DNA of 64,000 bases from Cyclobacteriaceae bacterium (GCA_028284125.1 JANQSI010000013.1:62001-126000), one strand, 5' to 3'; shown: positions 28,980 through 37,836, counted from the first letter of the stretch. Notes: generated by a model not told the origin, from the letters alone. Numbers and translations: made by a program.

Positions 28980-29975
28980 ATGCCTAACAAAACAACTTTT
29001 CGGCGAATACCTAAAATTCATCTACAAGACACCCTAAAAGACCTATTGAGTGGAAATAAAATTTCGCTTGGAAAAGCCATCACCATTGTGGAAAGTAAGC
29101 ATCCAGAAGAAAAAAAAATTGCCTCGGAGCTTATCGACCAGGTCCTTCCACACACCGGAAAAAGTTTTAAAATCGGGATCACCGGAGTTCCTGGTGTTGG
29201 TAAAAGCACATTTATTGAAGCATTTGGAAAGTTTCTTACTTCAAATGGAAAAAGAGTTGCGGTTCTTTCCATAGATCCCTCAAGCAATAAAACCAGAGGA
29301 AGCATTCTTGGAGATAAAACACGAATGCCAGAGTTATCGAATGATCCTAATGCATTTATTCGACCCACTGCAGCAGGTAAAAGCCTCGGAGGAGTTGCTT
29401 CAAATACCAGAGAAGCGATTATGCTGTGTGAAGCAGCAGGATTCGACATTATTCTGATCGAAACAGTCGGAGTGGGACAAAGTGAAACCATGGTTAAAGA
29501 CATGGTTGATTATTTTCTATTGTTGATGCTGGCTGGAAGTGGGGACGAATTGCAAGGAATAAAGCGAGGAATCATGGAATTGGCTGATCACGTGTTGATT
29601 AACAAAGCAGATGGGAAAACGCTCGATTTGGCAAAAAGAGCAAAAGAAGAGTTTAAGAGTGCGCTTCACCTTTTTCCATCAAATTCTTCCGGTTGGGTGG
29701 TTCCGGTCGGATTATGTTCCGCTATCGAAAAGACGGGAATTGAAGAGGCCTGGAAAACTATTGAGCAATTTCAAAAACAAATGAAGGCAAATGGATGGAT
29801 GGAATCGAATAGAAAAGACCAAGCTGTCAGATGGTTTCGAGAACGAATCAACCATCAACTGATCGATGATTTTTATTCAAATCCCGGGATTTTAAATGAA
29901 ATAAAAGAAAAGGAGGAGATGATCTCCTCCCAAAAAATTTCTGTTCGTAAAGCTTTAGAAGAACTGTTTAGTTAA
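28980..29975 (+). CDS. meaB: Methylmalonyl-CoA mutase-associated GTPase MeaB
   Basis: The 331-residue G3E-family GTPase has Walker A GITGVPGVGKSTFIEAFG (about 63-80), switch region IDPSSNKTRGSILGDKTRM, ETVGVGQSE and the base-specific INKADG. MeaB loads and protects adenosylcobalamin on methylmalonyl-CoA mutase in the cytosol. The mutase genes are 7 kb upstream on the same strand, and B12 uptake genes follow directly. Its 3' end overlaps the stop of the convergent BtuG-like gene by eight bases. Length is typical. Confidence 0.95.
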   Translation: MPNKTTFRRIPKIHLQDTLKDLLSGNKISLGKAITIVESKHPEEKKIASELIDQVLPHTGKSFKIGITGVPGVGKSTFIEAFGKFLTSNGKRVAVLSIDPSSNKTRGSILGDKTRMPELSNDPNAFIRPTAAGKSLGGVASNTREAIMLCEAAGFDIILIETVGVGQSETMVKDMVDYFLLLMLAGSGDELQGIKRGIMELADHVLINKADGKTLDLAKRAKEEFKSALHLFPSNSSGWVVPVGLCSAIEKTGIEEAWKTIEQFQKQMKANGWMESNRKDQAVRWFRERINHQLIDDFYSNPGILNEIKEKEEMISSQKISVRKALEELFS

Positions 29976-31011
29976 AACCAAAACCATTTGGACCTCTGCC
30001 AACCTGGAAAGAATCTAAGAACGTTCCATTCGCGTCGTATCTAAACACTTCTCCATCTTCAAGAAAAGATTTTGAATCACCCACATAAATAACTCCTGTT
30101 TCAGGGTCTACTCCAATTCCATAAACTGAGGTCGCATCCGATACCTCAAATAGTGGTTCAGTTGAAAGAGAGGTATTGTCTACATCATGAGCGTACACGG
30201 ATTTTCCGATGAAATAGTACACTTTATCAAGTGTAGGATCAATAGCAATTTTAGCTGTGTAATTAACATCGAAAGAGAAGGTGCTTTCTATTTCATCAGT
30301 CTGAGTGTTGATCTTGTATAGTGCTCCATTGTTTGCTGGACTAAAATCAGCATTGAAACCACCACGGCAAGTCACCCATATATCTCCATTTTTATCAACC
30401 ACCATCTCGCCAGGACCAGAAGTCAATGTCAATTTGGTAGCTGAATTATCGTTGGCCATGTCCACAATGGACATTGTTCCTTCAAAGTTGTTGGTCACAT
30501 AGATCTTGTTTCCAACTACTTCAACATCCTCGGCTCCAGAACCAACAGAGATTTGACTTTCTATATCACCTGTAGTCAGATTAACTACCGAAACTCTTCC
30601 GACATCAGAAAAACTAACCCATTCCGTCAGGTATCCTTTATCCCCAGATACGGTCATATATCTCGGTAGCAGAACATCACTAATTGTAAGTTCACTTTCA
30701 AAAGTGTAAGAATTGACAACCTCCACTTTGTTGCTATTATTGACAACTAAATAGGTAAGTCCGTCATTGACATACATTGATTGAACAACGTCCCCCAAAG
30801 AGGCATCATTGACACCACTAAAGATGGTTTGATCTATAGTACCTGTAGTTCTTCCATAGTATGTGATAGATCCATCACCTTCTAGAAAATTTCCTTCATT
30901 TACCACAAATACTCCATTTTCATATTCACCTAAAGGCACACTATCATCATCCCCACATGACACAAAGACGATGGAAAGTAGTAAAAGTGATTTCAGTAAA
31001 AATTGCTTCAT
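29968..31011 (-). CDS. Surface lipoprotein beta-propeller, BtuG-like B12-binding candidate
   Basis: The 347-residue product starts with a lipoprotein signal (LLLSIVFVSCGDDD, Cys at about 19; the D-rich tail after Cys fits export to the Bacteroidota cell surface). The rest is a YncE-like/DUF5074 propeller with blades such as GVFVVNEGNFLEGDGSITYY, NKIYVTNNFEGTMSIVDM and GVIYVGDSKSFLEDGEVF. In Bacteroides, BtuG is such a propeller lipoprotein that captures cobalamin and sits on BtuB. Here the gene follows btuB by four bases and is under the same cobalamin riboswitch, which makes a BtuG role likely by context. Confidence 0.82.
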   Translation of the reverse strand: MKQFLLKSLLLLSIVFVSCGDDDSVPLGEYENGVFVVNEGNFLEGDGSITYYGRTTGTIDQTIFSGVNDASLGDVVQSMYVNDGLTYLVVNNSNKVEVVNSYTFESELTISDVLLPRYMTVSGDKGYLTEWVSFSDVGRVSVVNLTTGDIESQISVGSGAEDVEVVGNKIYVTNNFEGTMSIVDMANDNSATKLTLTSGPGEMVVDKNGDIWVTCRGGFNADFSPANNGALYKINTQTDEIESTFSFDVNYTAKIAIDPTLDKVYYFIGKSVYAHDVDNTSLSTEPLFEVSDATSVYGIGVDPETGVIYVGDSKSFLEDGEVFRYDANGTFLDSFQVGRGPNGFGFN

Positions 31012-31015
31012 TTTT

Positions 31016-32839
31016 TTAGTGTTTAATTGTTAGTTCTATTAAATAATTTCTCCCCGGCATTGCTGTGTTTATGAGATTTTCATAATAAGTGTCGAATAGA
31101 TTATTGATGGAAAATCCAACATCAAATGATGCCAGGGTGGTTTTAAAATGTTTTGATAACAGAAGGTCTACCAGCACAAAATCATCGATCGTGCCTTGTT
31201 CAGAATTGCTGAGCGTCGTGAATCGTTCTCCAGTGTAGTTAGATCTTATCCTAGCTTCTCCTGCTCTATTTGTTACAGAAATCGAGTTATAAAGTGAATG
31301 CTTCGGAACATAAGGCAATTGATTATCGCCATCAAAACTCTCATCGGATGATAAAGTGAATTCATATGCTCCTGACCAGGAAAAATCTAATTCTGAGATC
31401 TTAAACTGAAAATTGCTGGATGCCTCAAGACCTTTTGATTCTACTTTTCTCAAATTAAAGGGGCTCCAAACTCCATCAACCGGAACCCATTGGATCCATT
31501 CGTCAACGTCGGACTGAAAAAGTGTGATAGAAAGAGAACCGTTCCTTTGTTTTAGAAAACCTAAGTCAAAACCCAATTCATAACTCTTACTTGTTTCCGC
31601 ATTTAAGTCTGGATTTCCTCCTGGCTGCCAAAACCGATCATTGAATGTTGGAACACGATATCCTTTGCTGACCTGACCTTTTAACTTCAATTCTGCGGAT
31701 GTATCAAGAATTGACCATTCACCACCAAAGGACGGAACAAATACCGTATTTTCTTCATGAAATGCTTCTCTAAGATTCAGCGTGAGCTTTAGCCGATTGC
31801 TTGGTTGAATAGTCCATGATGAAAACAAATGGAATTCATTTTGAGTCTGTCTACCACGATAATTTCCAGATTTACTTCTCGCTAGAAGTGAATTAATCCC
31901 AGATTTTGATTTGATATATTTCCCCACAGAGAAATGATAAAATACTGAACCAGCAAACTGTGTGGATTCCGTTCGCGAAGAACGATTGTAAAGCGTCGAC
32001 TCATTTATCATACCGATTGAGGTGTAGAGTGAGCTATTATTAAAGAAAACTTCATTTGACAAGACCGCTCTCAAATTTTCTGTAAGCAGTTGATCTCTGG
32101 AGGAACTTGTAACAGTAGGCTGTATCTGACGATTGTTTCTCGCAAAAGCTACCTCAGAAAACAGATAGTGTTTCTCAGACCTTAAGCCGAATTTTTGAGA
32201 GACACCCAATCGCTCAACTCTAGCATTGGGTTGCCGAATTGTCTCTCTTCTTAACTCATAAGGAAAATCATTTTCAATAGCCCCGTGGAATATTCTCGTC
32301 TCTGAAATCAGGTTTGGGGTTATGTTGACTTGAAATTTACCACCATAGTTTTGCTGTCCAAAGCTTCCAATTGAGGAATAAAGTGTTGCCAACGAATCCT
32401 TCCGGATCAAGGAATTTTCAATAATTACATTGCCTCCTATCGATCCACTCCCAAAAAGAGAGCTTGTACTCCCCTTCTGAACAATAAGTTTATCCGTCAA
32501 AAAGGCTGGCCATATGGAGAAATCTGTCTGACCTAGTGTTGGTGAATTGGTTGGCATGCCATTCCAAATGACATTGGTATGGCTTGACGAAGTACCTCGT
32601 AACGTAAGTGTGGAAAGTTGTCCATTTCCATATAGTCGAAAATAACTAGCTGTCTCATTTCCGATTCCATCAACAGACGCAGAAGGTCCAAGCTGTATGG
32701 AACTAATGGAAGTTCCAGCAGAATATTCCGTAAGAGGAGACCCCAAAATTTCCACCTCCTCCAAATAAATGGTAGAATCCTGCTGTGCACTCAACCAAAA
32801 TGCACACAAATACATAACCATGAAATTCATGGTTTTCAT
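31016..32839 (-). CDS. btuB: TonB-dependent cobalamin receptor (BtuB-like)
   Basis: The 607-residue protein from the ATG at 32839 has a signal peptide (MKTMNFMVMYLCAFWLSAQQ), a TonB-dependent plug (about 25-145; VEILGSPL, LTLRGTSSSHTNVIWNGMP, GSTSSLFGSGSIGGNVIIEN) and a 22-strand barrel ending in an aromatic/hydrophobic strand (NYLIELTIKH). It should take up cobalamin at the outer membrane. The open frame begins with GTG at 32851; the ATG gives the better signal peptide. A cobalamin riboswitch lies in its 5' leader, and the BtuG-like gene is next in the operon, which fixes the likely substrate. Confidence 0.92.
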   Translation of the reverse strand: MKTMNFMVMYLCAFWLSAQQDSTIYLEEVEILGSPLTEYSAGTSISSIQLGPSASVDGIGNETASYFRLYGNGQLSTLTLRGTSSSHTNVIWNGMPTNSPTLGQTDFSIWPAFLTDKLIVQKGSTSSLFGSGSIGGNVIIENSLIRKDSLATLYSSIGSFGQQNYGGKFQVNITPNLISETRIFHGAIENDFPYELRRETIRQPNARVERLGVSQKFGLRSEKHYLFSEVAFARNNRQIQPTVTSSSRDQLLTENLRAVLSNEVFFNNSSLYTSIGMINESTLYNRSSRTESTQFAGSVFYHFSVGKYIKSKSGINSLLARSKSGNYRGRQTQNEFHLFSSWTIQPSNRLKLTLNLREAFHEENTVFVPSFGGEWSILDTSAELKLKGQVSKGYRVPTFNDRFWQPGGNPDLNAETSKSYELGFDLGFLKQRNGSLSITLFQSDVDEWIQWVPVDGVWSPFNLRKVESKGLEASSNFQFKISELDFSWSGAYEFTLSSDESFDGDNQLPYVPKHSLYNSISVTNRAGEARIRSNYTGERFTTLSNSEQGTIDDFVLVDLLLSKHFKTTLASFDVGFSINNLFDTYYENLINTAMPGRNYLIELTIKH

Positions 32840-32918
32840 AGGCAAGGGCACATCTTTAGGATATGCTTTTCGATTTCACATCTTCAACATCTTCTCCCGA
32901 GATGCAGATCAAAATTTT

Positions 32919-33108
32919 GCTGGCAGGTCTCCTGGCTCGTTCCGTTTTGGTTTCCTTCCCATTCCGTCTCGATAACTATCGACATCCGGAACAGTGGAAT
33001 TAGATTTGACCAAAACACATAATAGAACTTACAGTTGCGGGGACAGCTTCCGTCTTTCACGAAATTCCCATTTTAATTCTCATCACCTGATGGTGAATCA
33101 AAACCAAC
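32919..33108 (-). promoter_or_regulatory. Cobalamin riboswitch controlling btuB and the BtuG-like gene
   Basis: On the minus strand the leader contains the canonical elements in order: GGGAATTTCGTGAAAGACGG, GCTGTCCCCGCAACTGTAA, then CCACTG, GGGAAGG and the B12 box AGCCAGGAGACCTGCC (revcomp of about 32922-32937). These match the conserved core of adenosylcobalamin-class aptamers. The aptamer ends about 80 bases before the btuB ATG. High B12 should shut down expression. A short hairpin just after the aptamer (around 32884-32905, CATCT/AGATG type arms) could be the expression platform. Exact ends are estimates. Confidence 0.95.
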
Positions 33109-33113
33109 TCACG

Positions 33114-33141
33114 CAAAAATAATCAAGAAAAAATTTCACAA
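33114..33141 (-). promoter_or_regulatory. Bacteroidota-type promoter driving the btuB riboswitch
   Basis: On the minus strand TTG (33141-33139), a 17-base spacer and TATTTTTG (33121-33114) match the TTG-N17-23-TAnnTTTG consensus. Transcription would begin near 33108, exactly where the riboswitch sequence starts, which supports the call. Confidence 0.62.
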
Positions 33142-33155
33142 GCTACTTTTGAGGT

Positions 33156-34226
33156 ATGCTAAGGAAATCACTTTGGATGGTCATCATCCTTTTCGGTTGT
33201 GTAGGTAAGTCAGTTGAAGAAGACGGAGCTGTTGCTACCAACCAAATCAAATATGCCACTACTTTCCATTTTGAAAAAAGTGGATCGAAGGACTATTTGG
33301 TTATTTCTGAACCTTGGCCGAAAGCGACGATTGAAAAAAAATATGAGCTTGGAAAACCGCTGACGAAAGTGGTGTGTACCTCGACTTCACATTTGCCATT
33401 TTTCGAAATGCTGGGAATGGAAGAAGTGGTGGTTGGATTTCCAAATCTTGATTATATCACCTCTGACGCTTTTTTAAAAAGAGCTGCGGAAGGGTATTTG
33501 ACTGATCTAGGCCCGGACGGCAATTTGAACATGGAACTTCTCCTAAGTCTTGATCCAGATGCCGTGATTGCTTTTGATATGGGTGGTGAATCCAACTCAC
33601 TGGACAAAATTGAGGAATCAGGAATCCCGGTCATTTACAATTCTGATTTTTTGGAGCAAAATCCGCTTGGACGAGCGGAGTGGATCAAATTCTTCGGGGC
33701 TCTACTCAACAAACAAGATTTAGCAGACTCGCTTTTTAGTACTATTGAAAATAATTATTTGAAGTTGAAAAATGTTGGTGAAACTGTGCCAACCAAGCCG
33801 ACCGTATTAAGTGGAGTTGTTTATGGTGATACCTGGTTTTTACCTGGAGGACAAAATTGGGCGGCTACTTTTTTTACTAATGCTGGTGGAGCATATTTAT
33901 GGGAGGAAGACACTACTTCAGGTTGGTTGGAATTGAGCTTCGAAGCAGTTTATGAAGCCGGATACGATGCTGATTTTTGGATTGGAACTTCTACCATAAA
34001 TACAAGAAACGAAATGCTAGGTCAAGATGGTAGGTACGGTTCTTTCAGTGCTTTTGAGAACGACAAGGTTTTCAGCTACAACAAGCGAATCGGTATAAAT
34101 GGCGGATACGATTTTTTCGAGTCAGGATATTCCAGGCCAGACCTTGTTCTAGCAGATTTAATCAAAATTTTGCATCCGGAAGTTTTGCCGGAATACGAGA
34201 CCGTTTATTTTCAAAAGTTAGAATGA
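33156..34226 (+). CDS. btuF: Cobalamin ABC transporter substrate-binding lipoprotein (BtuF-like)
   Basis: The 356-residue protein starts with a lipoprotein signal (WMVIILFGCVGKS, Cys about 15) and has the two-lobed periplasmic-binding fold of class III binders: VVCTSTSHLPFFEMLG and LLSLDPDAVIAFDMG in the first lobe, VVYGDTWFLPGGQNWAATFFTNAGG in the second. It should hand B12 to the permease in the inner membrane. Iron-siderophore binders share the fold, so cobalamin specificity rests on the divergent btuB riboswitch unit. The next gene overlaps by ATGA. No riboswitch is seen on this strand. TACTTTTG at 33144-33151 resembles a -7 element five bases before the ATG, hinting at a very short or absent leader. 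Confidence 0.85.
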   Translation: MLRKSLWMVIILFGCVGKSVEEDGAVATNQIKYATTFHFEKSGSKDYLVISEPWPKATIEKKYELGKPLTKVVCTSTSHLPFFEMLGMEEVVVGFPNLDYITSDAFLKRAAEGYLTDLGPDGNLNMELLLSLDPDAVIAFDMGGESNSLDKIEESGIPVIYNSDFLEQNPLGRAEWIKFFGALLNKQDLADSLFSTIENNYLKLKNVGETVPTKPTVLSGVVYGDTWFLPGGQNWAATFFTNAGGAYLWEEDTTSGWLELSFEAVYEAGYDADFWIGTSTINTRNEMLGQDGRYGSFSAFENDKVFSYNKRIGINGGYDFFESGYSRPDLVLADLIKILHPEVLPEYETVYFQKLE

Positions 34227-35278
34227 TCGAGTCCACTATAGATGAGTCCAAAAAAAAGTGGGAAAGTGTGTTTATCATACTTATCGTGGTGCTTATTCTC
34301 TGTTTTTTGCTAAACATCACACTGGGTTCCGTCAAAATTCCATTCCCATTTGTCATTAATTATTTCACCGGACAGGCCAACAACAACGTTTGGGTCAACA
34401 TTCTTGAGAATTTTAGAATACCAAAAGCAATAACCGCCATGCTTGCTGGAAGTGCGCTAGCCATCAGCGGCTTACAGATGCAGACACTTTTTCGCAATCC
34501 ATTGGCTGGTCCATTTATACTAGGAATAAGTTCTGGTGCTAGTCTTGGAGTGGCACTGGTTATTTTTCTTGGCATTTGGATTGGAAGCCTGTTCGAGCTT
34601 TCCGGAATAGGAAGAAGTTGGCTGCTTGTTGGCGCATCAGCAATTGGTTCATTTTTGGTTTTATCGATTGTGCTACTTGCTTCATTCAGAATTAGAAGTG
34701 GTGTTTCGCTTCTAATCATTGGGCTCATGTTCGGATCAGCCACTTCAGCTATTGTTAGTATTCTTCAGTATTTCAGCCAGGCCGAAAACATTCAATCTTT
34801 TGTCATTTGGTCCTTTGGCAGCTTGGGAAGTCTTTCCTGGACAGAGCTTTCTGTTTTTACTCCAATCTTAATCGTGACACTTTTGCTCTCCTTGCTTTTG
34901 AGCAAAAACCTGAATGCGCTTTTACTCGGTGAAGATTATGCGGAATCGATGGGATTGAAGCTCAAAAAAGCCCGAATGCTCATCATTGCTTGCACAAGTA
35001 TTCTTGCCGGCACAGTCACAGCTTTTTGTGGACCGATTGCATTTATCGGGCTTGCAATTCCACACATAGCCCGGATGCTTTTTAACACAGGAAATCACTT
35101 AAAACTGACACCCATTGTCATCCTAATAGGTGGGATCGCTTTATTGATTTTTGATATTATCGCCCAATTGCCTGGCTATCAAGAAACCTTGCCGATCAAT
35201 GCAATAACCTCACTGTTTGGTGCTCCGTTTGTGATCTGGCTCATTCTCAGAAAATCAAACCTTAAGTATTCTTTTTGA
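34223..35278 (+). CDS. btuC: Cobalamin ABC transporter permease (BtuC/FecCD family)
   Basis: The 351-residue protein has about ten hydrophobic segments and the FecCD signatures RIPKAITAMLAGSALAISGLQMQTLFRNPLAGPFILGISSGA and GPIAFIGLAIPHIARML near the C-terminus (written here in family order). It forms the membrane channel for the substrate delivered by the BtuF-like protein. Its ATG overlaps the btuF stop in ATGA, and the ATPase begins two bases after its stop, so the three form one operon. The N-terminal 15 residues are charged and cytosolic. Confidence 0.88.
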   Translation: MIESTIDESKKKWESVFIILIVVLILCFLLNITLGSVKIPFPFVINYFTGQANNNVWVNILENFRIPKAITAMLAGSALAISGLQMQTLFRNPLAGPFILGISSGASLGVALVIFLGIWIGSLFELSGIGRSWLLVGASAIGSFLVLSIVLLASFRIRSGVSLLIIGLMFGSATSAIVSILQYFSQAENIQSFVIWSFGSLGSLSWTELSVFTPILIVTLLLSLLLSKNLNALLLGEDYAESMGLKLKKARMLIIACTSILAGTVTAFCGPIAFIGLAIPHIARMLFNTGNHLKLTPIVILIGGIALLIFDIIAQLPGYQETLPINAITSLFGAPFVIWLILRKSNLKYSF

Positions 35279-35280
35279 TT

Positions 35281-36021
35281 ATGAGCGGGCTTCAAATCCA
35301 TAATTTATCTATAGGATACTCGCCTGATAAGGCTCTTATCAGAGATATCGATATTGAATTGAATCCGGGTGATTTTGTAGCCTTGGTTGGACAAAATGGA
35401 GTTGGTAAATCCACGTTGATTCGAACGATATGTGGTTTGCATTCGCCATTGGAAGGAGAAATCAAACTGGATGGCCGATCTGTTTCGGAACATTCGGCAA
35501 ATGAATTGGCCAAAAAAGTTGGGATTGTCTTAACCGGAAGACCTGAATCTCTTAATCTGTCCGTAGTTGAGTTGATCGCTTTGGGTAGACATCCACATAC
35601 CGGTTGGCTAGGGGTTTTGAATGAAAACGATAAAAAAATAATCGAGGGAGCGCTCTCTCAAATGGAAATCAATTACATCGCCACGAAAAAATTATTTGAG
35701 CTAAGTGATGGTCAGCTTCAGAAAGTGATGATCGCTCGTGCTTTGGCACAAGATACTGACTTGATCATTCTAGATGAACCTACCTCCCACCTGGATCTGA
35801 AAAATAAAATTGAAGTGCTGGATCTGTTAAAAAAGATTTCCAAATCAGGAAAAGGGATTCTTATTTCCACACATGAAATTCAACTGGCAGCCCGTGTGTG
35901 TAATCAATGCTGGTGTGTCGATTTTGAAAAGCCATTGTTAAAAGGTAATCCCATAGAAATGATCGAGTCTGGTATCATTCATGATTATTTGCACTTGCCT
36001 GAGGGAATTGAAATTGGATAG
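35281..36021 (+). CDS. btuD: Cobalamin ABC transporter ATP-binding protein
   Basis: The 246-residue ATPase has Walker A GQNGVGKST (about 37-45), a modified signature LSDGQLQKVMIARAL in which D replaces the usual G of LSGGQ, Walker B LIILDEPTSHLD and the switch histidine in ISTHEIQ. It powers the BtuC-type channel. The frame could open at TTG 35275, overlapping the btuC stop, but the ATG at 35281 gives a standard N-terminus (MSGLQIHNLSIGYS). A strong terminator follows. The LSDGQ variant occurs in this transporter class. Confidence 0.88.
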   Translation: MSGLQIHNLSIGYSPDKALIRDIDIELNPGDFVALVGQNGVGKSTLIRTICGLHSPLEGEIKLDGRSVSEHSANELAKKVGIVLTGRPESLNLSVVELIALGRHPHTGWLGVLNENDKKIIEGALSQMEINYIATKKLFELSDGQLQKVMIARALAQDTDLIILDEPTSHLDLKNKIEVLDLLKKISKSGKGILISTHEIQLAARVCNQCWCVDFEKPLLKGNPIEMIESGIIHDYLHLPEGIEIG

Positions 36022-36032
36022 CCATAAAATTC

Positions 36033-36062
36033 AAAAAGGGGCCCATGGAGAGCCCCTTTTTT
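36033..36062 (+). terminator. Intrinsic terminator after btuFCD
   Basis: AAAAAGGGGC pairs with GCCCCTTTTT across a nine-base loop, 11 bases after the btuD stop, and is followed by further T residues. Confidence 0.9.
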
Positions 36063-36194
36063 GGATGGGATTGATCGTAACCTAACCTAACCGAAGACGA
36101 CTAAGATGTCGTCTACCCACCCGTTTCACCTAATCACCAAATATGTGGTATCGTATTATACAGATATTCTGTACTTTTTGTTCCACATTTTTTA

Positions 36195-36210
36195 TGTCAA
36201 TGATTTGACA
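36195..36210. promoter_or_regulatory. CRP/FNR-like palindrome, distal copy
   Basis: TGTCAATGATTTGACA is a 16-base palindrome (TGTCAA-N4-TTGACA), close in form to CRP/FNR-family sites. An almost identical copy lies 141 bases downstream. It is upstream of the FAD-oxidoreductase operon. Confidence 0.6.
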
Positions 36211-36335
36211 TATCGATAATTAATACTCTTCATACGGAAAAGTATTATTCTTAAGAGTCCTTTATTGAATAAAGAGTTGGAATTTCTCCCTCATGATTGG
36301 TGTTTGCTAGCGGGAAAAATACGGGATTCATTTAT

Positions 36336-36351
36336 TGTCAATCGTTTGACA
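36336..36351. promoter_or_regulatory. CRP/FNR-like palindrome, proximal copy
   Basis: TGTCAATCGTTTGACA differs from the distal copy only in the central bases. Its centre is about 60 bases before the start expected from the TATACTTG element at 36391-36398, the spacing typical of class I activation by CRP/FNR proteins. The regulator is not known; a Crp-family gene at 54208 is one candidate only. Confidence 0.62.
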
Positions 36352-36415
36352 TTACTCCAATTCTCTACGTAACTTCAATGATGACTCCCGTATACTTGAA
36401 CCGTATTTAAAAATT

Positions 36416-37747
36416 ATGCAACATACCGTCATAATCGGAAATGGAATCGCTGGTATTACCGCAGCTCGACATATCCGAAAACTTTCAGACAACAAGATCA
36501 CTGTTATTTCCGGGGAAACCGATCATTTCTTCTCCAGAACGGCTCTTATGTATATCTACATGGGACACATGAAATTTGAACATACTAAGCCATATGAGGA
36601 CTGGTTTTGGTCAAAAAATAAGATCGACCTGATGAAGGAGTGGGTATCATCCATTGATTTTGATGGAAAATCCATCGCTTTCAAGAATGGCTCCTCGCTG
36701 ACATATGATCAACTAATTCTTGCCACTGGCAGTCAGTCCAACTTCTTTGGCTGGCCTGGTCAGGACCTGGAAGGTGTACAAGGCCTTTACAGCTACCAGG
36801 ATCTGGAATTGATGGAAGCCAACACCAAGGATGTTAAGAATGCAGTAATTCTAGGTGGCGGATTGATCGGAGTTGAAATGGCCGAGATGTTGCACTCGAG
36901 AGGAATTCATGTCACTTACCTGATTAGAGAAGCTCATTTCTGGGGAAATATGCTTCCCAAAGAAGAAGGCACTTTAATAGACAATCATTTAGCTGAGCAC
37001 GGAATTGACCTTAGAGCGGAGACTGAGCTTGATGAGATTTTGGATGATGGCAATGGACGAGTAAAAGGTATCAAAACCAAAGATGGGAAAATCATCGATT
37101 GTCAATTTGTGGGTCTCACAGTCGGTGTTCATCCAAACATTGATTTGGTTAAAGATTCAAAGGTTGAGACTGACAGAGGAATTCTGGTTGATGAAAATCT
37201 TCAAACGAATGTTCCTGATGTTTACGCCATCGGTGATTGTGCGCAATTGAAAAATCCACCTCCAACTCGAAGGCCGATTGAAGCAGTCTGGTATGTAGGA
37301 AGAATGATGGGAGAAACGGTTGCTCATTCCATTACAGGAAATAAAACGAAGTATCAACCTGGTGTTTGGTTCAACTCTGCCAAGTTCTTTGATATCGAAT
37401 ATCACAACTACGGAACGGTGTTGCCAGAATGTCCGGAAGGTTGTTCTGAATTTTATTGGGAATGCCACGACAAAAAGAAATGTATTAAGGTCATCTATGA
37501 GACGAATAGCTTGAAGGTGAAAGGTGTTAACCTCTTCGGAATTAGAAATCGACACGAGGTTTGGGATCAATGGTTATCACAAGGAAAGGAGTTGGATTAC
37601 ATTATTGAAAACTTGCCAGAGGCAAATTTTGATCCTGAATTCTTCACCCATTGGGAAGGAGAAATTCAAGAAAAGTTCAACAATGAATTTCCAGACCGAA
37701 GTGTCTCAGTTAGAAAAAAAGGATTCCTAGAAAAAATATTTGCCTAA
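36416..37747 (+). CDS. FAD/NAD(P)-dependent oxidoreductase
   Basis: The 443-residue protein has an N-terminal FAD fold (VIIGNGIAGITAARHIRK), a central NAD(P) fold (AVILGGGLIGVEMAEMLHSRG, about 142-162) and the FAD-closing motif VPDVYAIGDCAQ (about 262). A C-terminal part carries cysteines in LPECPEGCSEFYWECHDKKKC, unusual for plain rubredoxin or nitrite-reductase-type flavoproteins. No signal peptide is present, so it acts in the cytosol, probably passing electrons from NAD(P)H. It is first in an operon with a membrane 4Fe-4S protein, a DM13 lipoprotein and a barrel, suggesting it starts an electron path to the membrane. The substrate is unknown. Confidence 0.85.
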   Translation: MQHTVIIGNGIAGITAARHIRKLSDNKITVISGETDHFFSRTALMYIYMGHMKFEHTKPYEDWFWSKNKIDLMKEWVSSIDFDGKSIAFKNGSSLTYDQLILATGSQSNFFGWPGQDLEGVQGLYSYQDLELMEANTKDVKNAVILGGGLIGVEMAEMLHSRGIHVTYLIREAHFWGNMLPKEEGTLIDNHLAEHGIDLRAETELDEILDDGNGRVKGIKTKDGKIIDCQFVGLTVGVHPNIDLVKDSKVETDRGILVDENLQTNVPDVYAIGDCAQLKNPPPTRRPIEAVWYVGRMMGETVAHSITGNKTKYQPGVWFNSAKFFDIEYHNYGTVLPECPEGCSEFYWECHDKKKCIKVIYETNSLKVKGVNLFGIRNRHEVWDQWLSQGKELDYIIENLPEANFDPEFFTHWEGEIQEKFNNEFPDRSVSVRKKGFLEKIFA

Positions 37748-37836
37748 TGACCATAATGGTCTTTTAGTCATTGAGCTAATTAAAAAAGAAATATGAAAAA
37801 GAGTCTCAAATGACTCATTTCAACAAATTCTAAAGT

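Larger units (their letters stand above)
36063..36415 (+). other. Long leader of the redox operon with several palindromes
   Basis: No gene is seen in these 353 bases. The stretch holds a hairpin AGACGAC-TAAGAT-GTCGTCT (36095-36114), two TGTCAA-N4-TTGACA palindromes (listed separately), a CTTTAT-TGA-ATAAAG inverted repeat near 36261-36275, and a -7-like element TATACTTG at 36391-36398. No TTG -33 element is found at the correct distance, which fits a promoter that needs an activator. Confidence 0.6.

Noticed and set aside
36095-36114. AGACGAC/GTCGTCT hairpin as a second terminator after btuD
   Set aside because: No T-run follows it and a stronger terminator already lies 50 bases upstream; it is kept only as a leader palindrome.
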